Part shown: in pieces, positions 21,196 through 30,814 of the stretch
Position numbering within the stretch: the first letter of the stretch is position 1
Layout of the letters: every line of letters begins with the position of its first letter
Source: Rebecca billardiae RCC1528
Lineage: Eukaryota; Haptophyta
DNA length: 64,000 nt
Direction of reading: 5' to 3'
Assembly (NCBI GenBank): GCA_965240325.2
Contig: OZ251250.1
Coordinates: forward strand, 62,001 to 126,000
Translations under genes and position numbers: made by a program
The notes under the pieces: model-generated
What the model was told of the DNA's origin: nothing
The model's database searches: none
The model's input: only the letters and a program-made list of their open reading frames with translations

Positions 21196-21871
21196 TAGGG
21201 GTCGAGCGTGTGGGACTGGGGGCTGCCGGCAGCCGCGCTGCTGCTGCCACGGCTACAATAACATGGCCGGCCAGCCGGCAGGGGCCCTGCTGTCGGCCGG
21301 CGCGACGCCGCGCCTGACGCGCCCCGCGCCCGCCGGTGGCGCGGTGCGGCGCCGCGCGCTGTCCGTGTCTCGCCGCTGATGAGCAGCCGACAGAGCCTCA
21401 TCAGCCTGCTGACTATAGTCGCGGTATATAATCCAACTGCGATCGGTACCGGGTACGGGCGGGTACGGTCCTAGGGGCCTGGCGGCGGCGGATGACGACG
21501 ACGCGATGCATGACCGCGCGGACTACGACTGAGTCTGAGAGTCTTCGGAATCTGATCGTCATCGACTCGTCGGCCCGGCGCTGTCGGAGAGTGACGACGT
21601 CGCGGGGCCGTGATGCCACGGGTCGTCGAGTCGTAGCAAGCGCGATATGATGATGCGCGCTGATGATGATAATGGCCGCCGGACCCCGCCAGCCGCCAGG
21701 CGGCCCACCCACCGCCCAGGGCCAGGCGCCAGCCTTGAGCCTGCGCGGCGGCACCGTGCGGGCACCTGCTGATGACGGCCCGTGCCATCAACGGCTGCGT
21801 CGGCTGTCACCACCGCGCATTGTCTCTACAGCAGAGCAGTGGGGCGCGCGTCAGCAGCAGACACGCGCACA
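21196..21871. repeat. intergenic, includes array spacer
   Basis: The left half is the 3' flank of the membrane-protein gene, with no gene seen. From about 21670 the sequence is the common array spacer (GCGGCACCGTGCGGGCACCT, then CATCAACGGCTGCGTCGGCT) that lies downstream of most RCC1 members. This marks the point where the array resumes after the single-copy genes. Confidence 0.65.
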
Positions 21872-23344
21872 TCACGCCGTCCCGATGCAGGCGGGCGTGT
21901 AAACCAGCTGGGTGGGCTCGTCTTGCTCGGCCTCGCTCATGCCGAGGCCGAGCGCAGCCGAGCGCTTGCCGCACGCGTGCACGCTGCCGTCCGCACTCAC
22001 AAACAGCGAGTGGGAGTCGCCCATGGCACAGTGCACCACGCGTGCGTGGGCGAGGGCACCCACGCGCGACGGGGCACCGTGGCGCACCTCTCCAGATCCC
22101 AGCCCGAGCTGGCCGTACTCGTTGTTCCCAAACGTGTGCACGCTGCCGTCCGCGCCCAGCACCGCGCTGCCGCAGCTGCCCGCACATGCGCGCACGATGC
22201 GCACACCCGCGAGGGCGTCAAGCCGCCTCGGCGTGAGTTGCGAGCGCGTGTCTCCATGCCCGAGCGCACCAAACTTGCCAAGCCCAAACGAGTGCACGTG
22301 ACCGGTAGCGTCCACCACCAGGCTGTGGTTAGAGCCCGCGCTCACGTGCACGGCGTGCACGCCCGCGAGCGCCTCGATGCGCCTCGGCGTGTGCTGCTCC
22401 TGCTGGTCGCCGTGGCCGAGCGCGTCATCGCGGCCCAAGCCGCACGAGTAGACGGCGCCGTATACATCAAGGAGCAACGTGTGCAAACCACCCGCGGAGA
22501 CGCCACCCACGCGCACGCCACGAAGCGCCTCGATGCGCGCCGGCTTCCACCGCTCCTCCGTGTCGCCGTGGCCGAGCTGGCCATCGAAGTTGAAGCCCCA
22601 GCTGTACGCGCAGCCCGCGGCGGTGAGCGCGAGGCTGTGCACGTTGGCTGCAGCTATGCACACGACGGGTTCACGTGCGGGGAGCCCGACGAGAGTGAAT
22701 GAGCGTTGCTCCTCCGTGTGGCCCAGCCCCAGCTCGCCGTGGTCGTTGTAGCCGCAGCCATACACGGTGCCGGCGTCACTCAGCGCGAGCAGGTGGTCAC
22801 TGCCAGCGGCCACAGCAACCACGCGCACTGCGCTGAGAGAGGGGGAGGCGACGCGCGTCAGCACGCACACTGCCGGCAAGCCCGGGTGGCCGGTTGCCGC
22901 GAGCGTTCGATACTCGCCCGTCGGCTGCCAGGTGTCCTCGTCCCACACCGCCTCCTCGCCGCACGTGTGCAGCCCGCCCTCCGCGTCCACACACGCGCTG
23001 AAGCGACACGCGCTGAAGCGAGCGCCGGCCGCCACGGCAGGCGAGTGTGCGCATGCGAGCTCGAACACACGCTCGCGAACGAGCAGTTCCGCCGTCCACG
23101 TGCGCACGTCGGAGGGCAGCGACGTCGGCAGCGCGCGCTCGTGCCCGCGCGCGCGCGCGCGCTCGCGCAGCGCGCGCTCGACAGCCGAGCACCCGCCGGG
23201 CGGCGCGGCGTGAAAGAGGCGCGCGGTGGCGTTCAGGCTTACGAGGTCGCGCGGCGGAAGGAACACGAGTATGCGGTCGAGCACCTCGCGCGGCACGTCG
23301 TCGAGCGCGAGGCGACGCGCGTGCGCCTGTGCCGTGCTGGCCAT
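21872..23344 (-). CDS. F-box + RCC1 propeller protein, seven blades (array member 4)
   Basis: 490 residues from the ATG at 23344 (M-A-S-T-A-Q); the in-frame start at 23386 lies in spacer. The F-box reads L-D-D-V-P-R-E-V-L-D-R-I-L. Blade 1 carries a duplicated F-S-A-C-R-F-S-A-C segment, a short in-frame duplication found only here. Blade 2 has S-D before the histidine and Y-N-D-H-G at the tip. Blade 4 (L-L-L-D-V-Y-G-A-V-Y-S-C-G) is shared with members 7, 10, 12 and 13. Blade 5 (D-A-T-G-H-V-H-S-F-G-L-G-K-F-G) is otherwise found in the RING-class members 6 and 11. The tail stops earlier (I-G-T-A) than the usual W-C-A-R-V-C ending. Confidence 0.85.
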   Translation of the reverse strand: MASTAQAHARRLALDDVPREVLDRILVFLPPRDLVSLNATARLFHAAPPGGCSAVERALRERARARGHERALPTSLPSDVRTWTAELLVRERVFELACAHSPAVAAGARFSACRFSACVDAEGGLHTCGEEAVWDEDTWQPTGEYRTLAATGHPGLPAVCVLTRVASPSLSAVRVVAVAAGSDHLLALSDAGTVYGCGYNDHGELGLGHTEEQRSFTLVGLPAREPVVCIAAANVHSLALTAAGCAYSWGFNFDGQLGHGDTEERWKPARIEALRGVRVGGVSAGGLHTLLLDVYGAVYSCGLGRDDALGHGDQQEQHTPRRIEALAGVHAVHVSAGSNHSLVVDATGHVHSFGLGKFGALGHGDTRSQLTPRRLDALAGVRIVRACAGSCGSAVLGADGSVHTFGNNEYGQLGLGSGEVRHGAPSRVGALAHARVVHCAMGDSHSLFVSADGSVHACGKRSAALGLGMSEAEQDEPTQLVYTPACIGTA

Positions 23345-23457
23345 CGCTCCCGCCGGCGCCGCGCAGTCGGTGCGGTCGGTGGGCAAGCGCTGTCGCCGCG
23401 CGCTGTGGCCTCCACTGTCCCGGCGTCCGTTGCCTGAGCTGCCCGGACTGTCAGACG

Positions 23458-24589
23458 TCAGTCACAGGCGCCGTTGAAGCCCCAGCTGTACGCGCAGCCC
23501 GCGGCGGTGAGCGCGAGGCTGTGCTCGGTGCCTGCCGCGATGCACACGACGGGCTCACTCGCGGGTAGCCCGACGAGAGCGAATGCGCGTTGCTCGTCCT
23601 TGTCGCCCAGCCCCAGTTGGCCGTACCCGTTGTCGCCGCAGCCGTACACGGCGCCGGCCTCGCTCAGCGCAAGCAGGTGGGCCCAGCCGGCGGCCACCGC
23701 GACCACGCGCACCGCGGAGAGCGAGGCGACGTGCGTCGGCACGTACACTGGCGGCACCTGACGCCCGTGAGCGATAGCAAGCGGCGCAAAGTGCCAAGAA
23801 ACCACCTCCTCGTCCTCGTCGTCGCTCGCCGGCTCGTCATCCTCGTCCTCCTCCTCCTCCTCGCCACACGCCACACGTGTGCAACCCGCCCTCCGCGTCC
23901 ACAAACGCGGTGAATTCAATGTCGCCACACGCGGCGACGCACGCGTGCCGCGCGCTCATCTCCAGCACGCGCTCGCGCTCGAGCAGCTCGGCCGTCCACG
24001 TGCGCGGCAGCGTCGGCAGCGCGCGCTCGTGCCCGCGCGCGCGCCCGCGCTCGCGCAGCGCGTGCTCGACAGCCGAGCCGCGGCCTGGCGTGCCGCGGAA
24101 GAGGCGTGACGCGGCGTTGGCCGCGGCGAGATCGCGAGCGCTGCCGAGATGAACGAGCACGCGCACGATCAGGTCAAACGGCAGACCGGCCAAAGCAGGC
24201 CCCGACGCCTCCAGCGCGGCTGCGCTGCCACGGCGCGCCCCATCCCGCCCCGCGCCGCCCGAGGGCCGCGCGAGCGTGACGGGGCCTGCTGCGACAGCCA
24301 CGTGGCGCGACGCGCCGAGCCGGCGCAAGCCAGCGTACATCGTCGTCGCACACGACACCTGCGTGGTGCGCCCGCAGCTGGCGCGGCCGCAGCGCACGGC
24401 ACAGCACTCGGACGCGAGCGCGCGCTCGAAGAGGCACACGTTGTGCGCGACGTGCTCCGCGCCGCACGCGAGCTGCGCCCACGGCTGCGAGCCGATGCGC
24501 TCGCCGCACAGGACACAGGTGCAGTCGTCGGGCGTCGGGCTCGGCGCTGAGGGCGTCTCGTCGTCGTGCGCACCCGGCGTGCGCGCCAT
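23458..24589 (-). pseudogene. RING-like + F-box + RCC1 gene, frameshifted and truncated (array member 5)
   Basis: The N-terminal part reads M-A-R-T-P-G-A-H at 24589 with the complete zinc-cluster and F-box head of member 6. Near 23865-23880 a 7-base duplication (CGCCACACGCCACACG in place of CGCCACACG) shifts the frame right after G-G-L-H-T-C-G. The correct frame continues from about 23870 to 23458 through the acidic linker and two blades, then runs into spacer sequence (CTGTCAGACGTCAGTCACAG) at Y-S-W-G-F-N-G. Blades 4-7 are therefore missing and the gene ends where the 5' flank of member 4 begins. Two independent lesions make a functional product unlikely. Confidence 0.8.
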
Positions 24590-24856
24590 GCGTCGTCGAC
24601 GACGTACGCGCGTGAGCTAGTCGCAAGCGGGGCCGGCGGAGGGCGGCGACGGTTGGTCATGGATCCGTTGGTCATCCGCTTACCCCCATACCGTCAGTAC
24701 GTACTCCGTAGCTACCGCGATGTACAGTTTACTGTACAGCGCTCTAGCCGTAGATCGAGCGTCAGCAGGTTCGAGTCGTTGGCGATGATGCGCTGATGAT
24801 GACGATGGCCGTCGGACCGCGCCGGCCGCCAGGCGGCCCACCCACCGCCCAGGGCC
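24590..24856. repeat. array spacer, RING-class 5' flank with 18-bp palindrome
   Basis: This spacer repeats at 32676-33110, 37912-38180 and 49000-49200, and with an insertion at 27818-28800. Its centre holds TGTACAGTTTACTGTACA (24722-24739), two 8-base arms around TT, followed by GCGCT. It is likely part of the 5' flank of RING-class members and the 3' flank of the next gene. Confidence 0.65.
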
Positions 24857-25817
24857 GGCTCCAGCCACAGTCAGGGACGTCCACTGACCCTATGGGGGGG
24901 GTGCATTTAGTCGAACCCCTGGGAGCCAGGGAACGATGAGGGTACCAATCGAAAGATCTCCGGGGCGGCGGACGAAGTAACGTAGTCCTCATCGAAGTAA
25001 TCGACGTCTTCTCACGCCTCGACGTGTTCGAAGGCCTCGTCACGTCGAACACGGAGGACTCCATCGTGCTGAACTTTTTCCCGGACTCCAACGGTGAGCT
25101 GCGGCCATGTCGGGTGTCGCAGCCGCGCCCGGCGCGCGGAGACGTCAGCTGGCCAAGCAGATAGAGTACCATCCGATGACGACGGGCTCGCTGACGCGCT
25201 CGCGTGGGTGGGACAATGCGCGTGCATCTCCCAACGAGCGCAGGTACACGGTGACCCTGGCTTGCCCTGGCCATACGGATTGCCGTTGCCCGAAGCACGT
25301 CATGGTTGCCGCCACTGGGAGTCGCCGCCGGGCGAGAAGCTGCGCGTCAACTCGAGCGAGCTGCGCGCTGTCGGCGTCGAGCTGCTCGCGCCCCGGGCCG
25401 TGCCGTCAGCTCGCGGAGGCGCGGGCGTGCGCACGAGCTCGCGCTTGGCTGACGGCTCAGCGAGTTCGCGAGCGCGCCGAGGTGCGGCGGCCGCGGCGGC
25501 GGTCAATGCGTCGCTCGATCCAGCACTACGCTACGTCTTGACTAGCGAGGGAGACGCCGAGATCAGGGCTTTGTGCGAGGCGTCGCATGGTCGTCGCGAG
25601 GCGGCGCACAGCTGACGCTGTCAATCGACGCCGCTGCACGGCTCCGGCCCTCAGGCTCAGCGCAGCATTTGCGGCAGTCTGCGCCCATGCAAATCTGGCG
25701 AGTTGGGCCCCTATTGAGGCGTATTTGGTCCTTCGATGGGCTGGGGGGAGCCCCCCCCAGACCCCCCCAAATGGTTAAATGCACCCCTGCTGGACGTCCC
25801 GGACAGTGACCAGAGCC
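24857..25817. mobile_element. 0.96 kb TIR element carrying gene-like sequence, GGCC target duplication
   Basis: The ends are imperfect 27-base inverted repeats starting GGCTC and finishing CGGGACGTCCA or CAGGGACGTCCA (five mismatches). GGCC lies immediately outside both ends (24853-24856 and 25818-25821). Sister spacers read CCCAGGGCCAGGCGCC, the expected empty site with one GGCC. A second inner repeat (GGGGTGCATTTA) lies about 45-50 bases from each end. Inside, the plus strand reads protein-like text from 24943 (Y-Q-S-K-D-L-R-G ... L-N-F-F-P-D-S-N) up to a GTGAGC donor at 25094, and a second frame ends at 25615 (P-G-E-K-L-R-V-N-S-S-E-L). This is not recognisable as a transposase, so it may be captured host exons in a non-autonomous (Pack-type) element. 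Confidence 0.7.
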
Positions 25818-25948
25818 GGCCAGGCGCCAGCCTTGAGCCTGGGCGGCGGCACCGTGCGGGCACCTGCTGAGGACGGCCCGTGCCATCAACGGCTGCGCCG
25901 GCTGTCACCACCGCGCATTGTCTCTGCAGCGGAGCAGTGGGGCGCGCG

Positions 25949-27817
25949 TCAGCAGCCGACACGCGCACGCCACGCCGTCTCCACGAGCACGGGCGTGCCA
26001 ACCTGCTGGGTGGGCTCGTCTTGCTCGGCCTCGCTCGTGCCGAGGCCGAGCGCAGCCGACCGCCTGCCGCACACGTACACGCTGCCGTCCGCACTCACAA
26101 ACAGCGAGTGGGAGTAGCCCATGGCACAGTGCGCCACGCGCGCGTGCGCGAGGGCACCCACGCGCGACGGGGCCCTACGTCCAATCTCTCCAACCTCTCC
26201 GTGCCCCAGTCCGAGCTGGCAGTTGCGGATGTCTCCAAACGTGTGCACGCTGCCGTCCGCGCCCAGCACCGCGCTGCCGCTGCCGCCCGCACACGCGCGC
26301 ACGATGCGCACACCCGCAAGGGCGTCAAGCCGCCTCGGCGTGAGTTGCGAGCGCGTGTCTCCATGCCCGAGCGCACCAAACTTGCCAAGCCCAAACGAGT
26401 GCACGCGGCCGGTAGCGTCCACCACCAGGCTGTGCTCATGGCCTGCGCTCACGTGCACGGCGCACACGCCAGCAAGCGCCTCGATGCGCCTCGGCGTGTG
26501 CTGCTCCTGCTGGTCGCCGTGGCCGAGCTGGCCAAAGTAGCCGTGGCCACACGAGTACACGGCGCCCTGCGACGAGAGTAGCAACGCGTGCGCTTCACCC
26601 GCGGCGACGCCACCCACGCGCACGCCACTCAGCGCCTCGATGCGCGTGGGCACCAGCCGCTCCTCCGTGTCGCCGTGGCCGAGCCGGCCATTGCCGTTGA
26701 AGCCCCAGCTGTACGCGCAGCCCGCGGCAGTGAGCGCGAGGCTGTGCTCGGTGCCTGCCGCGATGCACACGACGGGCTCACTCGCGGGTAGCCCGACGAG
26801 AGCGAATGCGCGTTGCTCGTCCTTGTCGCCCAGCCCCAGTTGGCCGTACCCGTTGTCGCCGCAGCCGTACACGGCGCCGGCCTCGCTCAGCGCAAGCAGG
26901 TGGTAGCCGCCAGCGGCGACGGCGACCACGCGCACCGCGGAGAGCGAGGCGACGCGCGTCGGCACGTATACTGGCGGCACCTGACGCCCGTGAGCGATAG
27001 CAAGCGGCGCAAAGTGCCCGGGGGCCACCTCCTCGTCCTCGTCGTCGCTCGCCTGCTCGTCATCCTCCTCCTCCTCCTCCTCCACCTCGCCACACGTGTG
27101 CAGCCCGCCCTCCGCGTCCACAAACGCGCTGAAGTTGTCGCCAAGCGCGGCGCCACACGCGGCGACGCACGCGTGCCGCGCGCTCATCTCCAGCACGCGC
27201 TCGCGCTCGAGCAGCTCGGCCGTCCACGTGCGCGGCAGCGTCGGCAGCGCGCGCTCGTGCCCGCGCGCGCGCACGCGCTCGCGCAGCGCGTGCTCGACGG
27301 CCGAGCCGCGGCCTGGCGCGCCGCGGAAGAGGCGTGACGCGGCGTTGACCGCGGCGAGATCGCGAGCGCTGCCGAGATGAACGAGCACGCGCACGATCAG
27401 GTCAAAGGGCAGCGCGGCCAAGGCAGGCCCCGACGCCTCCAGCGCAGCTGCGCTGCCGCGGCGCCCCCCATCCCGCCCCGCGCCGCCCGAGGGCCGCGCG
27501 AGCGTGACGGGGCCCGCTGCGACAGCCACGTGGCGCGACGCGCCGAGCCGGCGCAAGCCAGCGTACATCGTCGTCGCAGACGACGCCTGCGTGGTGCGCC
27601 CGCAGCCGGCGCGGCCGCAGCGCACGGCACAACACTCGGACGCGAGCGCGCGCTCGAAGAGGCACACGTTGTGCGCGACGTGCTCCGCGCCGCACGCGAG
27701 CTGCGCCCACGGCTGCAAGCCGATGCGCTCGCCGCACAGGACACACGTGCAGTCGTCGGGCGTCGGGCTCGGCGCCGAGGGCGCCTCGTCGTCGTGCGCA
27801 CCGGGCGTGCGCTCCAT
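25949..27817 (-). CDS. RING-like + F-box + RCC1 propeller protein (array member 6)
   Basis: 622 residues from M-E-R-T-P-G-A-H at 27817. Residues 23-72 hold a RING-like zinc cluster: C25-x2-C28, C42, H46-x2-H49-x2-C52, C67-x4-C72. Residues ~136-166 (A-L-P-F-D-L-I-V-R-V-L-V-H-L) resemble an F-box. A Glu/Asp-rich insert follows blade 1 (E-V-E-E-E-E-E-E-D-D-E-Q). Seven RCC1 blades complete the protein. RING domains bind E2 enzymes and F-boxes bind Skp1; having both in front of a propeller is unusual. Variable loop residues here are G-Y before the histidine of blade 2 and T-E in blade 3. Apart from a few substitutions the protein is the same as member 11, and it shares blade 5 with member 4. No introns. 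Confidence 0.87.
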   Translation of the reverse strand: MERTPGAHDDEAPSAPSPTPDDCTCVLCGERIGLQPWAQLACGAEHVAHNVCLFERALASECCAVRCGRAGCGRTTQASSATTMYAGLRRLGASRHVAVAAGPVTLARPSGGAGRDGGRRGSAAALEASGPALAALPFDLIVRVLVHLGSARDLAAVNAASRLFRGAPGRGSAVEHALRERVRARGHERALPTLPRTWTAELLERERVLEMSARHACVAACGAALGDNFSAFVDAEGGLHTCGEVEEEEEEDDEQASDDEDEEVAPGHFAPLAIAHGRQVPPVYVPTRVASLSAVRVVAVAAGGYHLLALSEAGAVYGCGDNGYGQLGLGDKDEQRAFALVGLPASEPVVCIAAGTEHSLALTAAGCAYSWGFNGNGRLGHGDTEERLVPTRIEALSGVRVGGVAAGEAHALLLSSQGAVYSCGHGYFGQLGHGDQQEQHTPRRIEALAGVCAVHVSAGHEHSLVVDATGRVHSFGLGKFGALGHGDTRSQLTPRRLDALAGVRIVRACAGGSGSAVLGADGSVHTFGDIRNCQLGLGHGEVGEIGRRAPSRVGALAHARVAHCAMGYSHSLFVSADGSVYVCGRRSAALGLGTSEAEQDEPTQQVGTPVLVETAWRARVGC

Positions 27818-27934
27818 GCGTCGTCGACGACGTACGCGCGTGAGCTACTGCTCGCAAATGTGGGGCCGGCGCGAGCTCGGCGGAGGGCGGCGACGGTTGG
27901 TCACGGATCCGTTATTTATTGGTCATCCGCTTAC
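27818..27934. repeat. array spacer, left part
   Basis: RING-class 5' flank (GTGGGGCCGGCGCGAGCTCG, GGTTGGTCACGGATCCG), identical to the sequence right of the giant element at 48951-49020, which makes the two sites useful as filled and empty references for each other. Confidence 0.7.
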
Positions 27935-28543
27935 TATGGAGCGCTCGTTGGAACTTGGCGGGGCTTGGAACTTGACACCGCATTTCCCAGCGAAGTGCCC
28001 CATCTCGGCGGGGCTGGCACGCTCGGCACACGCTCCTGAGCGCTCGCTTCGCGGTGCGGCAGGCCTTGGGCAGCCCAGACAGACATGCCGCGACCGAATT
28101 ACCGGGCCATGCGCGCACCACACCCGCGCTACATGGCCTACGCGCTGGACGACTGAGAGGCAACGCCGAACCACTGCATTCCACTGCCCCGCATGCACCC
28201 CGAGTCACCTTCAGAGGGCGTCGACGAGCGCAGAGCGGGTGCGTGGGAGTTCGACCAACTCGTGTACCTTCTTGTAAGCACCAGCGGCGAGGTCGCAAGC
28301 CGAACCTTGACCAGCCGTGGAACTTGAGCTGGTCGGCAGCAAAACCACCGTTCAACCCGGATCAAGTTAGCAGCGTGCGAGGAGGAGGCGCGGTGCGCGT
28401 CCGCGGCTGGCGAGAGGCGTCCGGACCGTGCCGTTCTCGGCCGCGCCCGCGCGCTTCCCGCCGCCGCGGGCCCCGTGTACGCCCGTCGTCGCCCTCGCCG
28501 CGCGGGCGCCAAACCGGCGTCAAGTTCCAACGAGCGCTCCATA
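27935..28543. mobile_element. 0.6 kb TIR element in a spacer, TA-type site
   Basis: Left end TATGGAGCGCTCGTTGGAAC and right end (reverse complement) are a 23-base perfect inverted repeat. The sister spacer near 49010 reads CGCTTACCCCCATCAATCAA without the insert, so insertion was at TA. Internal text includes a short protein-like frame (A-W-E-F-D-Q-L-V-Y-L-L-V near 28230-28285) but no transposase; a non-autonomous element is the simplest reading. Confidence 0.65.
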
Positions 28544-28870
28544 CCCCCATCAATCAAGCGTCAGTACTCAGTTTAATCTCGCCTGCCTGAGCTGTGTGCG
28601 TCTCTTATTCTTAGTAAACTGTACAGCGCTCTGCTAGCCGCAGATCGAGCAGCAGGTTCGAGTCGTAGGCGATGTTGCGCTGGTGCTGACGATGGCCGTC
28701 GGACCGCGCCAGCCGCCAGGCGGCCCACCCACCGCCCAGGGCCAGGCGCCAGCCTTGAGCCTGCGCGGCGGCACCGTGCGGGCACCTGCTGATGACGGCC
28801 CGTGCCATCAACGGCTGCGCCGGCTGTCACCACCGCACATTGTCTCTGCAGCGGAGCAGTGGGGGGCGCG
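28544..28870. repeat. array spacer, right part
   Basis: Continues the spacer after the TIR element: TAAACTGTACAGCGCTCT, then the GCGGCACCGTGCGGGCACCT block, ending at the broken 3' end of member 7. Confidence 0.65.
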
Positions 28871-29770
28871 TCAGCAGCGGCCCAAGCCGCACGAGTAGAC
28901 GGCGCCGTATACATCAAGGAGTAACGTGTGCAAACCACCCGCGGAGACGCCACCCACGCGCACGCCACGAAGCGCCTCGATGCGCGCCGGCTTCCACCGC
29001 TGCTTCTTGTCGCCGTGGCCGAGCTGGCCATCGAAGTTGAAGCCCCAGCTGTACGCGCAGCCCGCGGCGGTGAGCGCGAGGCTGTGCACGTTGGCTGCAG
29101 CTATGCACACGACGGGCTCACGTGCGGGGAGCCCGACGAGAGTGAATGAGCGTTGCTCCTCCGTGTGGCCCAGCCCCAGCTCGCCGTGGTCGTTGTAGCC
29201 GCAGCCGTACACGGCGCCGGCCTCGCTCAGCGCGAGCAGGTGGTCACTGCCAGCGGCGACGGCGACCACGCGCACCGCGCTGAGGGAGGCGACGCGCGTC
29301 GGCACGCACACTGCCGGCAGGGCCAAGTGGCCGGTTGCCACGTGCGTTCGATACTCGCCCGTCGGCTCCCCGGTGTCCTCGTCCCGCACCGCCTGCTCGC
29401 CGCACGTGTGCAGCCCGCCCTCCGCGTCCACAAACGCGCTGAAGCCAGCGTCGGCCGCCACGGGAGGCGAGTGTGCGCATGCGAGCTCGAGCACCCACTC
29501 GCGAACGAGCAGTTCCGCCGTCCACGTGCGCACGCCGGAGGGCAGCGACGTCGGCAGCGCGCGCTCGTGCCCGCGCGCGCGCGCGCGCTCGCGCAGCGCG
29601 CGCTCGACCGCCGAGCACCCGCCGGGCGGCGCGGCGTGGAAGAGGCGCGCGGTGGCGTTCAGGCTGGCGAGGTCGCGCGGCGGAAGGAAGACGAGTATGC
29701 GGTCGAGCACCTCGCGCGGCACGTCGTCGAGCGCGAGGCGACGCGCGTGCGCCTGTGCCGTGCTGGCCAT
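28871..29770 (-). pseudogene. F-box + RCC1 gene, 3'-truncated (array member 7)
   Basis: 299 residues from ATG 29770 (M-A-S-T-A-Q). Head and blades 1-4 are intact and close to member 4, but blade 4 stops at S-C-G-L-G-R-C and the frame closes in spacer sequence. In the plus-strand sequence GCGCGTCAGCAGC of the spacer runs straight into GGCCCAAGCCGCACGAG of the blade. Blades 5-7 (about 0.6 kb) were therefore removed by one deletion. Half a propeller is unlikely to fold as the family does, though the reading frame itself is clean and the loss could be recent. Confidence 0.75.
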
Positions 29771-30814
29771 CGCTCCCGCCGGCGCCGCGCATTGTCGGTG
29801 CGGTCGGTGAGCAAGCGCTGTCGCCGCGCACTGTGGCATGACTGGCATCCACTGTCCGTTGCCTGAGCTGCCCGGACTGTCAGACGTCAGTCACAGGCGG
29901 GCGGCCCGGACCCGGCAGGAATCTGAGACTCTGTCGAGCCCGATTGGTGCGACGCTCAGTGCGAAGCCGAGTGGGCACGTACGCACTTACAAACTCAGAT
30001 TCGAGGCGATGCGCTGCTGGCCGTCCGACCGCCAGGCGCCAGCCAGCCTCCGGCGGCACCGTGGGCCGGTGGCGGCCCGCGCAGGGGGCCGCCCCGCGCC
30101 TCGGGCTGCCGTGCCACACACTTACAACTGCTGAAGTTGCGCGTCGAACGGTGCGAATGAAGACTGTACCTGGGCTGTGTGCGTCTCATCGATCGTACTC
30201 TGTTCATCACCACACCTGTCGCACGTGCGACGGCGCACGCGCTTGCGGCACCACTGCTCGACCGTCCACGCGGCGGCGGCGACCCGCTCCGTCGTCTCCG
30301 CATCGACGCTGCCGCCGGCGGCAGTGGCTTCGCGTCCAACGCCACCGCCCTCACCGCGGGCCAACCGCCACCGCCGCGCGGACGACGGCCGCGCGCGCCG
30401 CACGGCCGCCATCATGGGCGTCTCGGCGGGCGTCTCGGCGGCGGCCGGGCCGCCGCCGCCGCCGCGTGCCGCCGTGCCGTTGCGCAGCAGCAGCGCGGCG
30501 AGGAGGCGCGTGAGCAGCGCGTCGGGCGGAGCGGGCCTCGGCCCCTGCGGCCTGCCGCCACGCCCCGCCGCGCCGAGCACCCACTCCCTAGACACCGGCA
30601 CGCCGGCCTGCGCCTGGGACGCAGACGCGGCGGATGACGAGCAGAGCACACTCGAGTAACCAGGCGATGCGCTGCTGGCCGTCCGACCGCCAGGCGCCAG
30701 CCAGCCTGGGCGGCGGCACCGTGGGCCGGTGGCGGCCCGCGCCCGGCTGCTGCGTCCGCTGCCACCACCGCCCACGGCTGCAACGGAGCAGCGAGGCGTC
30801 GGCAGAGGCGCGCA
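29771..30814. repeat. array spacer with 0.55 kb duplicated block (copy 1)
   Basis: Besides the F-box-class 5' flank, the part from about 30120 to 30700 is repeated at about 50955-51530 with roughly 5-8% differences by eye. On the minus strand both copies stay open (30122-30775 here) and end with a basic Cys-containing motif: W-T-V-E-Q-W-C-R-K-R, then R-T-C-D-R-C-G-D-E-Q. The rest of the frame is Ala/Gly/Arg-rich. Many of the differences between the copies change amino acids, which argues against a conserved protein. Confidence 0.6.
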
